NCBI RefSeq assembly: GCF_003935895.2
Contig: NZ_CP054058.1
Location: 2,647,177 to 2,711,176, forward strand
Direction of reading: 5' to 3'
DNA from: Scandinavium goeteborgense
GTDB taxonomy: Bacteria > Pseudomonadota > Gammaproteobacteria > Enterobacterales > Enterobacteriaceae
Length of the DNA: 64,000 nt
The notes under the pieces: model-generated
What the model saw: the letters and a program-made list of their open reading frames with translations, nothing else
The model's database searches: none
What the model was told of the DNA's origin: nothing
Translations under genes and position numbers: made by a program
Shown: positions 46,701 to 54,887 of the stretch, in pieces
How positions within the stretch are numbered: the stretch's first letter is position 1
How the letters are laid out: every line of letters starts with the position of its first letter

Positions 46701-49330
46701 TTGAAGCAAAAACCTTGCTGCCACTCGACCAGGTCAGCGTCTGGACACAGCCGTTGTCCTACACTATCGACTGCGCGAAAGCCTGTTTTACCTCCGGTGT
46801 GACGCATGGCGATCTGACGATGGCCTCGTTTGCTGCCTGTCACCAGATTATTAATTTTTTAAGCCGGGGCGATCACCTGGATAATATCCTGACCAGCATC
46901 GAGCGCGGGCTGGCCTTTGTGCGAAAAACGGATTTCAAAGATGTGGAGCGCATTTTATTGGTGCAGCGCCATTACGTTGAACACTTGCGCCAAGTTCCGT
47001 CCGGGGCCTGGGATAGCCGGACGGCACTGCCCGACGCACTGTTACCGGGTGCGCCGGAACACGCCCCGCAGCAACTCTCGACCCTGATATTTTGGTTCTG
47101 GCTGTACCGCGGTATGACCTATTTTACCGTCGGAGACTTTCCGCAGGCACAAGACGCGCTTGACCATGCGCATGCGCTGGCGTGGTCGGCCCCGGGTCAC
47201 ATTCATCTGGTGGATTTACATTTCTACAGCGCCCTGACGTTAACCGTTCAACTGACGCCAGAAACGTTCAGTGCCAGCCAGCGACGCGAGCTGGACGCGC
47301 ATTACCACAAAATAGCGCTCTGGGCGCGTATCAACCCTGACACGTTTGCTGATAAAGAAGCACTGGTGTACGCAGAAATTGTGCGTCTGGATGGCATGAA
47401 CAGCATTGCGCTGGAACAGTATGAAAAAGCGGTGCGGCTGTCGCGGGAGGCCGGGTTTAACAGCTGTAACGCACTGGCCCATGAACTGGCCGCCAACTTT
47501 GCGTTAAGGTGCGGTTATTTCACGGCGGCAGATGCGCATGTTCGCGGGGCTATTGCCGCCTGGGGGCGAATGGGTGCCCAGGCCAAAGTGCATCAACTCA
47601 AGCAAGCGCATCCTCATCTGGTGTCCCCTTCGCAATCTACCCCTTATGACACCATCGCCTTTGCTCAAGACGAAGAGATCCGCGACTTACAGAGCGTGAT
47701 AAAGGCGTCGCGGGCGCTCTCCGAAGAGATCAATCTTGAACGACTGATAGAAATATTGCTCACCATGTTACTGGAACGTGCCGGAGCGCAGCGTGGCGTG
47801 TTGATTCGGATTCTGGAAAATACGATCCCTGAAATCGAGGCCAGGGCGCAGACCGCGAGCGGCGGGATAACGGTGCAAATCACCAAAGACCGCCCCACCG
47901 CGACTGACCTGCCGCTGTCGGTGCTGGCGGCCGTGATCCGAACCGGACAAGAGATCCGCACCGGGAAACCTGAAGAATTCAGCCCGTTTTCTCACGACCC
48001 CTATCTGGTGGCTTCCGGGGCGGCCGTGCTATGCGTGCCGATGTATAAGCAAGCGCGACTTGTGGGCGTGCTCTATCTCGAAAACCGGTTGATGCCGGAA
48101 GTGTTTACCGCAGAGCATTCTAAAGTGGTTAATCTGCTGGCGGCCCACGCCGCCGTCTCACTCGAAACGGCGCGACTGTACGCAGAACTGCTTGAGGAAA
48201 ACATTCAACGCCGAAAAGTGGAAAAAGAGCTTATCGCCAGCCAAACCTCGCTGATGTTAGGCGAGCAAATCAGCCATACCGGAAGCTGGCGGTGGGAGCT
48301 TGAACAAGATTTGATGTTTATGTCAGATGAATACGCCAGGATCCTCGGCCTGCCGGAGAGCCTGAAAATGATATCCATGGCGGAGTTTTTTACGTTTGTT
48401 CACCCGGATGATTATGACCGGATCAGCCACGTGGTGACGGATGGCGTGCGTGAGGGACTCACGCTGCACGCGGAGTTTCGTATCATTAACGCCAAAGGCG
48501 AGACGCGTTACATTTTGGGCATCGGCAGTCCGGTGGGCGTCGGCACGGAGATTTACGAATACTACGGCACCATTACTGATATCACGACCCAAAGACACGC
48601 CGAGGATGCGGTTCGGGTGGCGCAAGCTGAACTGGCCCGCGTGTCCCGCGCCACCACCGTCGGCCAGCTCACCTCTTCCATTGCCCATGAAATCAACCAG
48701 CCTTTGATGTCGATTGTCTCTAATGCCGGGGCCAGCCTGCGCTGGCTCAAACACACCCCGGTCAGGTATGACAATATTCGCGTCGGGCTGGAAGAAATTG
48801 TGGCCGAAGGCCAGCGGGCAGGCGAAATCATTCGCAGTCTCCAGACCCTGACGCGCAAACACGAACCCGTTTTTTGTCGTCTCGACCTGCATGTGCTGGT
48901 GCGTCATATTCTGTCGCTGTCGCGCAGTGAAATTGACCAGCGTCGGGTCGCGGTGGATAACGACCTGACAGCAGAACACAGCATGATTTTCGGGGACAGT
49001 GTGCAAATCCAGCAGGTGTTGATTAACCTGGTGATTAACGCCATTGAAGCGATGGAGGACATCACAGATAGACCACGGACCCTGAAAATATCGACGCGGA
49101 CCCCCAGCACGGGAACTATCGAACTGCGGGTGACCGATAACGGGACGGGGTTAGCCCCGGACGTAGGGCAACGCGTTTTTGAATCGTTTTACACCACTAA
49201 AGCGCAAGGTATGGGGATGGGGCTGACCATCAGCCATTCAATCATCGAGCGACATCGCGGTGTGCTTCAAGCCCAAAACAACGCTCCTTTCGGCAGTTGT
49301 TTTAGCTTCATTATCCCCACAGTTGAATAA
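43727..49330 (+). CDS. Giant Ser/Thr-kinase-like / AAA ATPase / GAF / PAS / sensor histidine kinase
   Basis: 1867 residues, soluble. In order: a Ser/Thr protein kinase-like domain (about 30-290) with HGDIKPGN at H151 but GFG (171-173) in place of DFG, and AYMSPEH; a predicted ATPase with Walker A GPSGIGKSS (354-362) and Walker B LLLDDVQWID (D485); a long helical TPR-like region (about 650-1300); GAF (about 1340-1480); PAS (about 1510-1620); and a histidine kinase with phospho-acceptor H1654 in IAHEINQPL, N box NLVINAIEAM and G boxes TDNGTGL and GMGMGLTIS. This is the trifunctional kinase/ATPase/histidine-kinase architecture known from several Proteobacteria. The loss of the metal-binding Asp suggests a pseudokinase front end that senses rather than phosphorylates. 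Last gene of the rightward operon. Confidence 0.92.
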   Translation: MIQKHTPPGRPAVSETPLFDAHDGQVFAFKEDVMFTPLVREGSIVWMSGRSPWSDGAFILATAVNDETEANATQLLKNEFSLRPYLSDSWAIKPAACTQYRGRYALVYTPFAFQSLAQMMGQPMDNTARFIELAIRVCQPLRQMHQHNLIHGDIKPGNIFIQPDASCRLAGFGLATGSSEASGPARLAFSGGTLAYMSPEHTHRSQRPVSSRSDLYSLGIVFYELLTGVLPFDLSEGDPAQWVHHHIASEPRPPHRVNDAIPLMLSTLILHLLEKSPDNRYQTVDGLIADLRRCQATFADGQHIPCFTPGIQDRSPDVHLPEALYTAQPQARELIAAFDDVNRSGTHTLAVIRGPSGIGKSSLMASMLKALPPSRVLLAVGKVDQFSSTLPYDVLTSAFRSLTLSLLGLPAEQVTDWKTRLSLALKGYERLAVNLVPELALLLEQETFPATDVMSTDARVRFNDMISALVHTFATPGCPLVLLLDDVQWIDEASLHVLESLLKNSHTLPLLLVIAVREPESTENAALTAAITRFRQAAQRSIDIITSPLSVKDVSRWLAETFQQRATDTADLGKLIHQKTGGNPLFMKAFFKRIVDDGLVTHNKYQGKWHYDLSAIQQRHYTENVVSLVLEQLGKMPETTRTLLGSLACLGSRGELSLIGRVLCLSDATIHYQLHPAVTAQLVSLTQNSWTFTHDRVQEAAFALLDAVQRSHVHITTARLLAETSRQAAGNEMLFRAIHHVSAAIESIQPPTQREMFRELSMLAVQRAKRTGDFLSALRYLQTARALTGHDPSREALPDLRLEREEAECEFLLGNLITARQLCDRLLGMPGELTQKITAATLLAEVYMRQSDNRLALETTLFWLSVSGIALARHPDNADCDAAWEQLNNRIGNNPAALFTQLPEMHDAQTEAVMNLLASASVFASFNCPRLHFMLLCQMLQLTLKHGVTGASTLAMGWFGVLIAERYAEYHLGFNYADLARDLVARRGYSAFEAKTLLPLDQVSVWTQPLSYTIDCAKACFTSGVTHGDLTMASFAACHQIINFLSRGDHLDNILTSIERGLAFVRKTDFKDVERILLVQRHYVEHLRQVPSGAWDSRTALPDALLPGAPEHAPQQLSTLIFWFWLYRGMTYFTVGDFPQAQDALDHAHALAWSAPGHIHLVDLHFYSALTLTVQLTPETFSASQRRELDAHYHKIALWARINPDTFADKEALVYAEIVRLDGMNSIALEQYEKAVRLSREAGFNSCNALAHELAANFALRCGYFTAADAHVRGAIAAWGRMGAQAKVHQLKQAHPHLVSPSQSTPYDTIAFAQDEEIRDLQSVIKASRALSEEINLERLIEILLTMLLERAGAQRGVLIRILENTIPEIEARAQTASGGITVQITKDRPTATDLPLSVLAAVIRTGQEIRTGKPEEFSPFSHDPYLVASGAAVLCVPMYKQARLVGVLYLENRLMPEVFTAEHSKVVNLLAAHAAVSLETARLYAELLEENIQRRKVEKELIASQTSLMLGEQISHTGSWRWELEQDLMFMSDEYARILGLPESLKMISMAEFFTFVHPDDYDRISHVVTDGVREGLTLHAEFRIINAKGETRYILGIGSPVGVGTEIYEYYGTITDITTQRHAEDAVRVAQAELARVSRATTVGQLTSSIAHEINQPLMSIVSNAGASLRWLKHTPVRYDNIRVGLEEIVAEGQRAGEIIRSLQTLTRKHEPVFCRLDLHVLVRHILSLSRSEIDQRRVAVDNDLTAEHSMIFGDSVQIQQVLINLVINAIEAMEDITDRPRTLKISTRTPSTGTIELRVTDNGTGLAPDVGQRVFESFYTTKAQGMGMGLTISHSIIERHRGVLQAQNNAPFGSCFSFIIPTVE

Positions 49331-49436
49331 GCCATGAAAGAATTTATCTGGCATTCAGCTAAGAACAATTGAGATAAAAGTCATTGAGGCGACGAGTCAG
49401 TGCAGCCTCAATGATCTCACCCTGTGAGGTCGTTAA

Positions 49437-49943
49437 TTAATTCGCCGCAGCGTCAATCAGGCCATCCAGCCATTCCTGATGACCATTCAGCATTGGGTTG
49501 GGGCGCGTATTTGCCAGCGCTTTCGCAGGGTTCCCATTCTGAGTTTCCTGAGTCAGGATTCGAACGCGATTGTCGGGAAGATCTTCCAGTAACCAGGCAT
49601 GATGCACATCGAGGCGTTCAGCAGTATTTTCCTCTCCGGACCATCCGTGCCATGCCAGGCGAGCAGGTTGGCCTTCTGCCGGCGGAACAAACTCCACAAC
49701 CTGAGCTTCAACAGGGAAACCAAAGGTGCTGAAATAGAAGCGCACCCCCTCTTCCAGTTCCGGTCCTTTATTGTCGTAAAAGCGCACATCGGCGGAGTTT
49801 TTATAGTAGTCCGGCCAGAGCAAAGGCTGACTCAAGAACGGCCAGACTTCCTTGACGCTCAGACCAGAGATGATCATTTCATTAGAGACAAAGTTATCGG
49901 TAAAACCCGGAACAAAAGCGTGTGGCCAGTTAATCGCGTTCAT
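49437..49943 (-). CDS. SRPBCC (START/polyketide cyclase-like) protein
   Basis: 168 residues, single hydrophobic-pocket SRPBCC fold (SGLSVKEVWPFLSQPLLWPDY, then FYFSTFGFPVEAQVVEFVPP). Probably binds a small hydrophobic ligand; activity unknown. On the same strand and 133 bases downstream of a LysR regulator gene, so it may be its target or partner. Confidence 0.85.
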   Translation of the reverse strand: MNAINWPHAFVPGFTDNFVSNEMIISGLSVKEVWPFLSQPLLWPDYYKNSADVRFYDNKGPELEEGVRFYFSTFGFPVEAQVVEFVPPAEGQPARLAWHGWSGEENTAERLDVHHAWLLEDLPDNRVRILTQETQNGNPAKALANTRPNPMLNGHQEWLDGLIDAAAN

Positions 49944-50076
49944 AAATTTCTCCAGTTACGATAATTGATTGCACTGTGTGTGCCGTTACGGCAGCAACGT
50001 GATGACAGTGATTATTGGCGCAATGGAGTTATAAGACGAATTGTCATTACTTATAATATTAATAAGATAACTTATA

Positions 50077-50985
50077 TCAGGACTCAGGATGTTGGCTGAC
50101 CTCTACGCATAAAGCGCGAATCCACTGATGACCGGGGTCACGATGGGTGCGTTCATGCCAGGCCATGCTCTTGGTAAAGCCAGGTACTTTCAGGGGCAAA
50201 GGGAGAACAACCAGATCGTGGTTATTCAGGATCATGCGATGAGGCACAACGGCAATCATATCGGTCAATCGCAATATATCAGGTATCACCAGAAAACTAT
50301 TCACCGACATCCCCACTCGTCGTGTCAGACTGAGCTTAGCCAGTGCTTCATCGGTTACCGCGGTGAAGTGACCTTCTGTAGACACCAGAATATGTTCCTG
50401 TTCGCAGAATTGTTCGAGCGTCATTTCTGAAGCTGCGGCCAGAGGATGATGGCTTCGTGCGACGCAAACATAATCTTCTTCATAGAGTGCTCTTCCGTGC
50501 AGGTCGTCAGGGGTTGTTTGCGGTGTTATCAAAGCCAAATCAACTTCACCTCGAGACAACTGCTGATACATTCGCTCATTGTCCACAGGTCGCACGGCGA
50601 TTTTGATATTCGGTGCACGCAGTTTCAGCGCAGCCATCAACGGAACGACAACGGCCTTCAGTGCGTAGTCCGTTGCGACAATGGTATAAGTCAGTTCCGC
50701 CGTCATGGGGTCAAATTGCGTCGGTTTCAGCAGAATGGCGATATCAGTGAGGATTTGTTTGACCGGCAGAGACAGTTCATTGGCCCGCAGTGTGGGGACC
50801 ATACCGTGACTGGTGCGAACAAAAAGTGGATCGCCAAAATAATCACGCAAGCGGGTAAGCATGCCACTGACGGCAGGCTGCGTCAGAGAGAGGCGCTGTG
50901 CCGCCCGAGTCACGCTGCCTTCATCCAGTAACGCATCAAGGGCCTTAAGAAGGTTAAGGTCGAGGGTCCTGATATCATTTTTCAT
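50077..50985 (-). CDS. LysR-family transcriptional regulator
   Basis: 302 residues. N-terminal winged helix-turn-helix (LNLLKALDALLDEGSVTRAAQRLSLTQPAVSGMLTRLRDYFGDPLFVR) and a periplasmic-binding-protein-like effector domain. Resembles the NodD/NahR/LeuO subgroup that reads DLNLLKALDALL. Effector unknown. The AT-rich gap to the SRPBCC gene (49944-50076) carries dyads such as CTTATAATATTAATAAG that could be an operator. Confidence 0.9.
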   Translation of the reverse strand: MKNDIRTLDLNLLKALDALLDEGSVTRAAQRLSLTQPAVSGMLTRLRDYFGDPLFVRTSHGMVPTLRANELSLPVKQILTDIAILLKPTQFDPMTAELTYTIVATDYALKAVVVPLMAALKLRAPNIKIAVRPVDNERMYQQLSRGEVDLALITPQTTPDDLHGRALYEEDYVCVARSHHPLAAASEMTLEQFCEQEHILVSTEGHFTAVTDEALAKLSLTRRVGMSVNSFLVIPDILRLTDMIAVVPHRMILNNHDLVVLPLPLKVPGFTKSMAWHERTHRDPGHQWIRALCVEVSQHPES

Positions 50986-51152
50986 TATGAAGTAACCTGA
51001 TAGACATAATAATTTTAATTGAGGCTAAAGGCTCAGGATAAGGTTGTCTATCAGGTTTACGGTTATTTTTCTGTTGCGTGCCCATAATTTGCAAAACGTA
51101 ATGGTAGCGACCAGGCTTAAAAGCATACCTTCTTAAAAACTAAGGAGACACG

Positions 51153-51548
51153 ATGAAAAAAGCCCCGTTAATGATCCTGTTCTGTTTGCTGAGCGCGCAA
51201 AGCGTTTATGCCCAAGAAGCGGGCGGCCTGAAAGAAAACGTCGCGCCACCTCCTCCGCATAAGATTGAAGATGGCTACCGCGGAACAGATGATGCGCGCG
51301 TGATGACCGTTAAATTTGCCAAAACCATGCATGATGGCGCCACGCTTTCCTTACGGGGCAACCTCATCAAGCATAACGGTGACGATCGCTACGTTTTCCG
51401 CGATAAAACAGACAACATCGACGTCATCATCCCGAAAGCTGTTTTTGATGGGCGCGACGTTCAACCCGACCAGATGATCAACATCAACGGCAGCCTCGAC
51501 AAGAAAATGTCACCGCCGGTTGTCCGAATCGACCGTCTCCAAAAATAA
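51153..51548 (+). CDS. ydeI: Periplasmic OB-fold (BOF) protein YdeI
   Basis: 131 residues with a signal peptide ([20 protein letters not shown]) and one bacterial OB-fold (YgiW/YdeI family). Matches E. coli YdeI in [34 protein letters not shown] and [14 protein letters not shown]. Family members are stress-induced and contribute to peroxide and antimicrobial-peptide tolerance. In E. coli ydeI is elsewhere, so its location here is different. ATG after AAGGAGA. Confidence 0.92.
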   Translation: MKKAPLMILFCLLSAQSVYAQEAGGLKENVAPPPPHKIEDGYRGTDDARVMTVKFAKTMHDGATLSLRGNLIKHNGDDRYVFRDKTDNIDVIIPKAVFDGRDVQPDQMININGSLDKKMSPPVVRIDRLQK

Positions 51549-51703
51549 GCACATCGCGATGCCCTGGCGGGTTGCCCCAGTTGCTCCAACAGCCATTATG
51601 GTGACGGCTTCCTGGCTCACGGCTGTGTGGTTTTTGAGGGTTTAAGCGGCACATAATGCCGATGCGATACGTCCACCCTTGCACGATTCTGCGGTGGTGA
51701 GCA

Positions 51704-51907
51704 TCATCTTTCATTTTCTTCCGCGGCTTCATCAGCGCGCGCGGCGGTATAACCCGATAAATGTCCGACAATGTTAGCGTATATACTGATGATGATTACC
51801 CACAACACGCTGTTTTTCCACCATATGACAGAAGGAATCGCTAATACAACCCACGCAATCGCTGCGCCAAGGTGTAATTTCTTTATTTGTTTGGGTGTTA
51901 TCTTCAT
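51704..51907 (-). CDS. Small two-helix membrane protein, family not recognised
   Basis: 67 residues. Basic N-terminus (MKITPKQIKKLHLGAA), two hydrophobic helices (IAWVVLAIPSVIWW and VLWVIIISIYANIVGHL), acidic C-terminal tail. The ATG at 51907 follows GAGGGTAAAT; the longer frame to 51940 adds an unlikely N-terminus. No neighbour on the same strand nearby. Confidence 0.65.
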   Translation of the reverse strand: MKITPKQIKKLHLGAAIAWVVLAIPSVIWWKNSVLWVIIISIYANIVGHLSGYTAARADEAAEENER

Positions 51908-52301
51908 CGTATTTACCCTCCTCTCGGAATATGTCGACATTAAACTCGTTGATTATCCTTCAGTACTGATATCCCCTGATTACTGCGGGCTGATATTAAT
52001 ATATCATCCAGGGTAACGCCTGTTACTCATTGCCTGGATTAACCTAATAGACCATCTTTAATGCAGTCCCTTCACTGTAAGTACGAGCCGGATGTAAGGT
52101 CAACACGTCGTAGGTATCCATAAAATCACCGTTAAGTGCTACGGCATAAGTCTATTTATCGTTTGTTGTTACCCTTGCTGTGATTGCTCATGTCATCTGT
52201 CTCCTGGCGAAGAGACACCTCCAACCCTGAATAAGTATGACGCAAATTTTACGTTTTTCAGCGAAGCAGAAAACGAGCCGGCTTAACATCGAGGGCATGT
52301 C
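51908..52301. other. Gene-poor interval with a possible gene remnant
   Basis: No intact gene. On the minus strand a frame open between 52151 and the TAG at 52044-52046 encodes protein-like sequence (contains LNGDFMDTYDV and YSEGTALKMVY) and looks like the 3' end of a decayed gene. An 11-codon ATG ORF (MSNHSKGNNKR), preceded by an AGGAG, lies just upstream in another frame. Nothing else was seen. Confidence 0.4.
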
Positions 52302-52454
52302 GTGCGTATCGATGGGGTTGTGGACAGCGTCCCGGACCTGCGTTTAAAACGCATCAAATGCGTGGCGATGGAGGGACTGATTGAAGAAGAGAAGAGTGCC
52401 GATAATAAACTGTCCACACTCGCAGAATCTGGAATTAATAAGAAAGCCAAGTAA
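52302..52454 (+). CDS. Possible 50-residue charged protein
   Basis: GTG at 52302 with GAGGG six bases upstream opens 50 codons ending TAA at 52452-52454. The peptide is charged and probably helical (RLKRIKCVAMEGLIEEEKSA). It may be a real small protein or the tail of a decayed gene. A GC hairpin (GCCCGGC...GCCGGGC) follows near 52469. Confidence 0.35.
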   Translation: MRIDGVVDSVPDLRLKRIKCVAMEGLIEEEKSADNKLSTLAESGINKKAK

Positions 52455-52625
52455 GCTGTTAATTCCTCGCCCGGCCAGATGAGCCGGGCAATGTGGAAGT
52501 ACGGATATTTATCCCTGACACGCGAATGGGACATTACCGCATCGTCTTAACCTCTGGCTCCCCCGCCTTGCCCCACTTCATCTGAAAGACTATCCTGACA
52601 GCCCGGTATTTTTTATGGAGTCATT

Positions 52626-53126
52626 ATGTCTGAAATCACTTCCCGCGACGTCCACCCGCATTTGCTGGCGGTGCTGGAGCAGCATCAGGCCCGTTTTCGG
52701 GTGATGGAACATGAAGCGATGGGTAAATGCGAGGCGGTGTCGGAGATTCGAGGTACGGCGTTAGGACAAGGCGCAAAGGCGCTGGTCTGCAAAGTGAAAG
52801 GCAACGGTGTGAAACAGCATGTGCTGGCTATCTTAGCCGCCGATCAACAGGCCGATTTATCGCGCCTGGCGACGCATCTGGGCGGGCTAAAAGCCTCGCT
52901 GGCGAGCCCGGCGGAAGTAGACGAACTGACCGCCTGCGTGTTTGGCGCGATCCCGCCGTTCAGCTTTCATCCGGCCCTGAAACTGGTGGCCGACCCCTTG
53001 CTGTTCGAGCGTTTCGATGAAATCGCATTTAACGCCGGCCTGCTGGAAAAATCTATCGTGATGGATACTCAGGACTATCTGCGCATTGCTCAGCCGGAGC
53101 TGGTCGATTTCCGCCGCGCTGAATGA
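52626..53126 (+). CDS. yeaK: YbaK/ProX-family aminoacyl-tRNA deacylase YeaK
   Basis: 166 residues. Trans-editing fold of the INS superfamily, which removes mischarged amino acids from tRNA; E. coli YeaK acts on Ser- and related misacylated tRNAs. Conserved segments ALVCKVKG with the catalytic Lys, and ACVFGAIPPFSFHP. ATG after TATGGAG. Marks the return to the conserved backbone after the accessory region. Confidence 0.93.
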   Translation: MSEITSRDVHPHLLAVLEQHQARFRVMEHEAMGKCEAVSEIRGTALGQGAKALVCKVKGNGVKQHVLAILAADQQADLSRLATHLGGLKASLASPAEVDELTACVFGAIPPFSFHPALKLVADPLLFERFDEIAFNAGLLEKSIVMDTQDYLRIAQPELVDFRRAE

Positions 53127-53134
53127 ATACCCTG

Positions 53135-53239
53135 TCAGTGGCGTCTTTCCAGGTACAACACGGACGCCACAAGAATCCCGCCCACCGTTAAAAATGAGAG
53201 AAAGATAATCAGCGTTTCGACAAATTGTTGATCGTACAT
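53135..53239 (-). CDS. yoaI: Small membrane protein YoaI
   Basis: 34 residues: MYDQQFVETLIIFLSF..., one transmembrane helix, ending ERRH. Length and pattern match E. coli YoaI (FVETLII near the start, ER near the end). A strong AGGAGGG lies just upstream; an adjacent ATG at 53242 would add one Met. In E. coli it is transcribed under PhoB/PhoP-linked control and links the PhoQ and EnvZ systems. Located next to yeaK as expected. Confidence 0.85.
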   Translation of the reverse strand: MYDQQFVETLIIFLSFLTVGGILVASVLYLERRH

Positions 53240-53537
53240 CATCACCCTCCTGTGCTCACCTTATCCGTCTTACGCCACCTTCATGACAACCGCATGACAG
53301 ACAGATACCGCGCCGAACGTGACGTTAAATACTGAAACGATTCACCCGCAAAAATAGTATCGTCATGACGGAAAAACCGAACCGGCAATAGCAATATTGA
53401 TTATTGTTACCGGTATCACGAAAAAGATTTTCCATAAGTACATTGCCAAATCTCGTAATTGTTAAGTTTCATCCCATGGTTAACCATCAATGCCAGAACA
53501 CCTCCGAAATAAACCTTACACTGGCAAGGTGAATACC
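53240..53537. other. Promoter region of the transporter-glycosidase operon
   Basis: About 300 AT-rich bases without a gene. It contains a CGGTAACAATAATCAATATTGC-type imperfect dyad near 53383-53412 (ACCGGCAATAGC...GTTACCGGT), a possible operator for the operon that follows. Confidence 0.4.
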
Positions 53538-54872
53538 ATGACCGAGACAATTAGCCGTAAAGAAAAAATCAGTTATGGGTTGGGCGATATGGCCAGTCAT
53601 ATTGGACTGGATAACGTCATTATCTTTCTGACCTTTTATTACACCGATGTGGTTGGGCTTCCGGCGGCATTTGTCGGCACGATGTTTTTACTGGCCCGTA
53701 CTGCGGATGCCATTATCGACCCGGCGATGGGGTATATCGCTGACCGCACCAAAACGCGCTGGGGTAAATTCCGGCCGTGGATGCTGTGGCTGGCACTGCC
53801 GTTCGGGGCCAGCTGCCTGCTGACCTACGCCGTACCGGAATCGTTAGACCTGCACGGAAAGATGATCTTCGCGACCGTGAGCTATACCCTGATGATGTTA
53901 ATGTACACCGCCATTAATATTCCTTACTGCTCGATGGGTGCGGTGATCACCCCGGATAACGACGCGCGTATTTCCCTGCAATCTTATCGTTTCTTTCTCG
54001 CCACCCTTGGCGGCGCATTATCCACTTTCTTTATGATGCCATTAGCCGAATTCTTAGGCGGCGCGGATAAACTCCTCGGCTATCGCTGGGCGATGGGTAT
54101 TATGGCCACCGTAGCGGTGATTATGTTCTGGTTCTGTTTCGCCAATACCCGGGAACGAATTAATGCCCCGGCGACCCATAATAATTATCTCTCTGAACTG
54201 CGGGATTTAGTGCGCAACGATCAGTGGCGTGTGGTCGCGGTTCTGGTATTAACCAATATTGGCTTTGGGGTTGTTCGTCTTGGTGCCATGATGTATTTCG
54301 TCACCTATTATCTCGGCAGCGCCAGCTATTTCATGTGGATGCTCGGGGCACACATTCTGGGCAAAGCCGCCGGCAGCGCGCTGGCCAAACGCCTGACGCG
54401 CAGCTACAGCAAAGTGCAAATGTTCGGCTACTGTGCCGTGCTGGCAGGCGTGCTGAGTATCGCCCTGTTCTTCGCGCCAAAATCCGTCTTCATCCTTGTG
54501 CCGCTAACCTTCGTTATCTCCACGCTCTACCAGGCCACCACCACTCTGATGTGGGTGATGATGGCCGACGTGGCTGACTACGCCGAATGGAAACAGGGCA
54601 AGCGTATGGACGGCGTGATTTTCTCCACCTTCCTGGCGGTGCTTAAACTGGGCATGGCCATCAGCGGGGCCATTGTTGGCTGGACGCTGGGCTTTAGCGG
54701 ATACGTCCCTAACGCCGCGGCGCAATCCTCTACCGCCATGTACTGCATTATCGCCCTCTTCACCGTCGTGCCGGGCCTGCTTTCGCTCGCCGCGTTTGCC
54801 ACGCTGCGCTGGTACAAGCTCGACGACAGCACCATGAAATCCATCAATCTCGCCCGACACCCTATTGCGTAA
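53538..54872 (+). CDS. GPH-family sugar-cation symporter (YicJ-like)
   Basis: 444 residues, twelve membrane helices. Glycoside-pentoside-hexuronide:cation symporter family (KEKISYGLGDMASHIGLDNVI at the start; DRTKTRWGKFRPWMLW after helix 3; DVADYAEWKQGKRMDGVIFS late). Imports a glycoside, probably a xyloside or isoprimeverose-type disaccharide, with H+ or Na+. ATG at 53538 with AAGGTG upstream; the longer frame from 53490 is rejected. Forms an operon with the glycosidase 15 bases downstream. Inserted between yoaI and yeaL. Confidence 0.92.
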   Translation: MTETISRKEKISYGLGDMASHIGLDNVIIFLTFYYTDVVGLPAAFVGTMFLLARTADAIIDPAMGYIADRTKTRWGKFRPWMLWLALPFGASCLLTYAVPESLDLHGKMIFATVSYTLMMLMYTAINIPYCSMGAVITPDNDARISLQSYRFFLATLGGALSTFFMMPLAEFLGGADKLLGYRWAMGIMATVAVIMFWFCFANTRERINAPATHNNYLSELRDLVRNDQWRVVAVLVLTNIGFGVVRLGAMMYFVTYYLGSASYFMWMLGAHILGKAAGSALAKRLTRSYSKVQMFGYCAVLAGVLSIALFFAPKSVFILVPLTFVISTLYQATTTLMWVMMADVADYAEWKQGKRMDGVIFSTFLAVLKLGMAISGAIVGWTLGFSGYVPNAAAQSSTAMYCIIALFTVVPGLLSLAAFATLRWYKLDDSTMKSINLARHPIA

Positions 54873-54887
54873 AAGGACCGTTTATCC

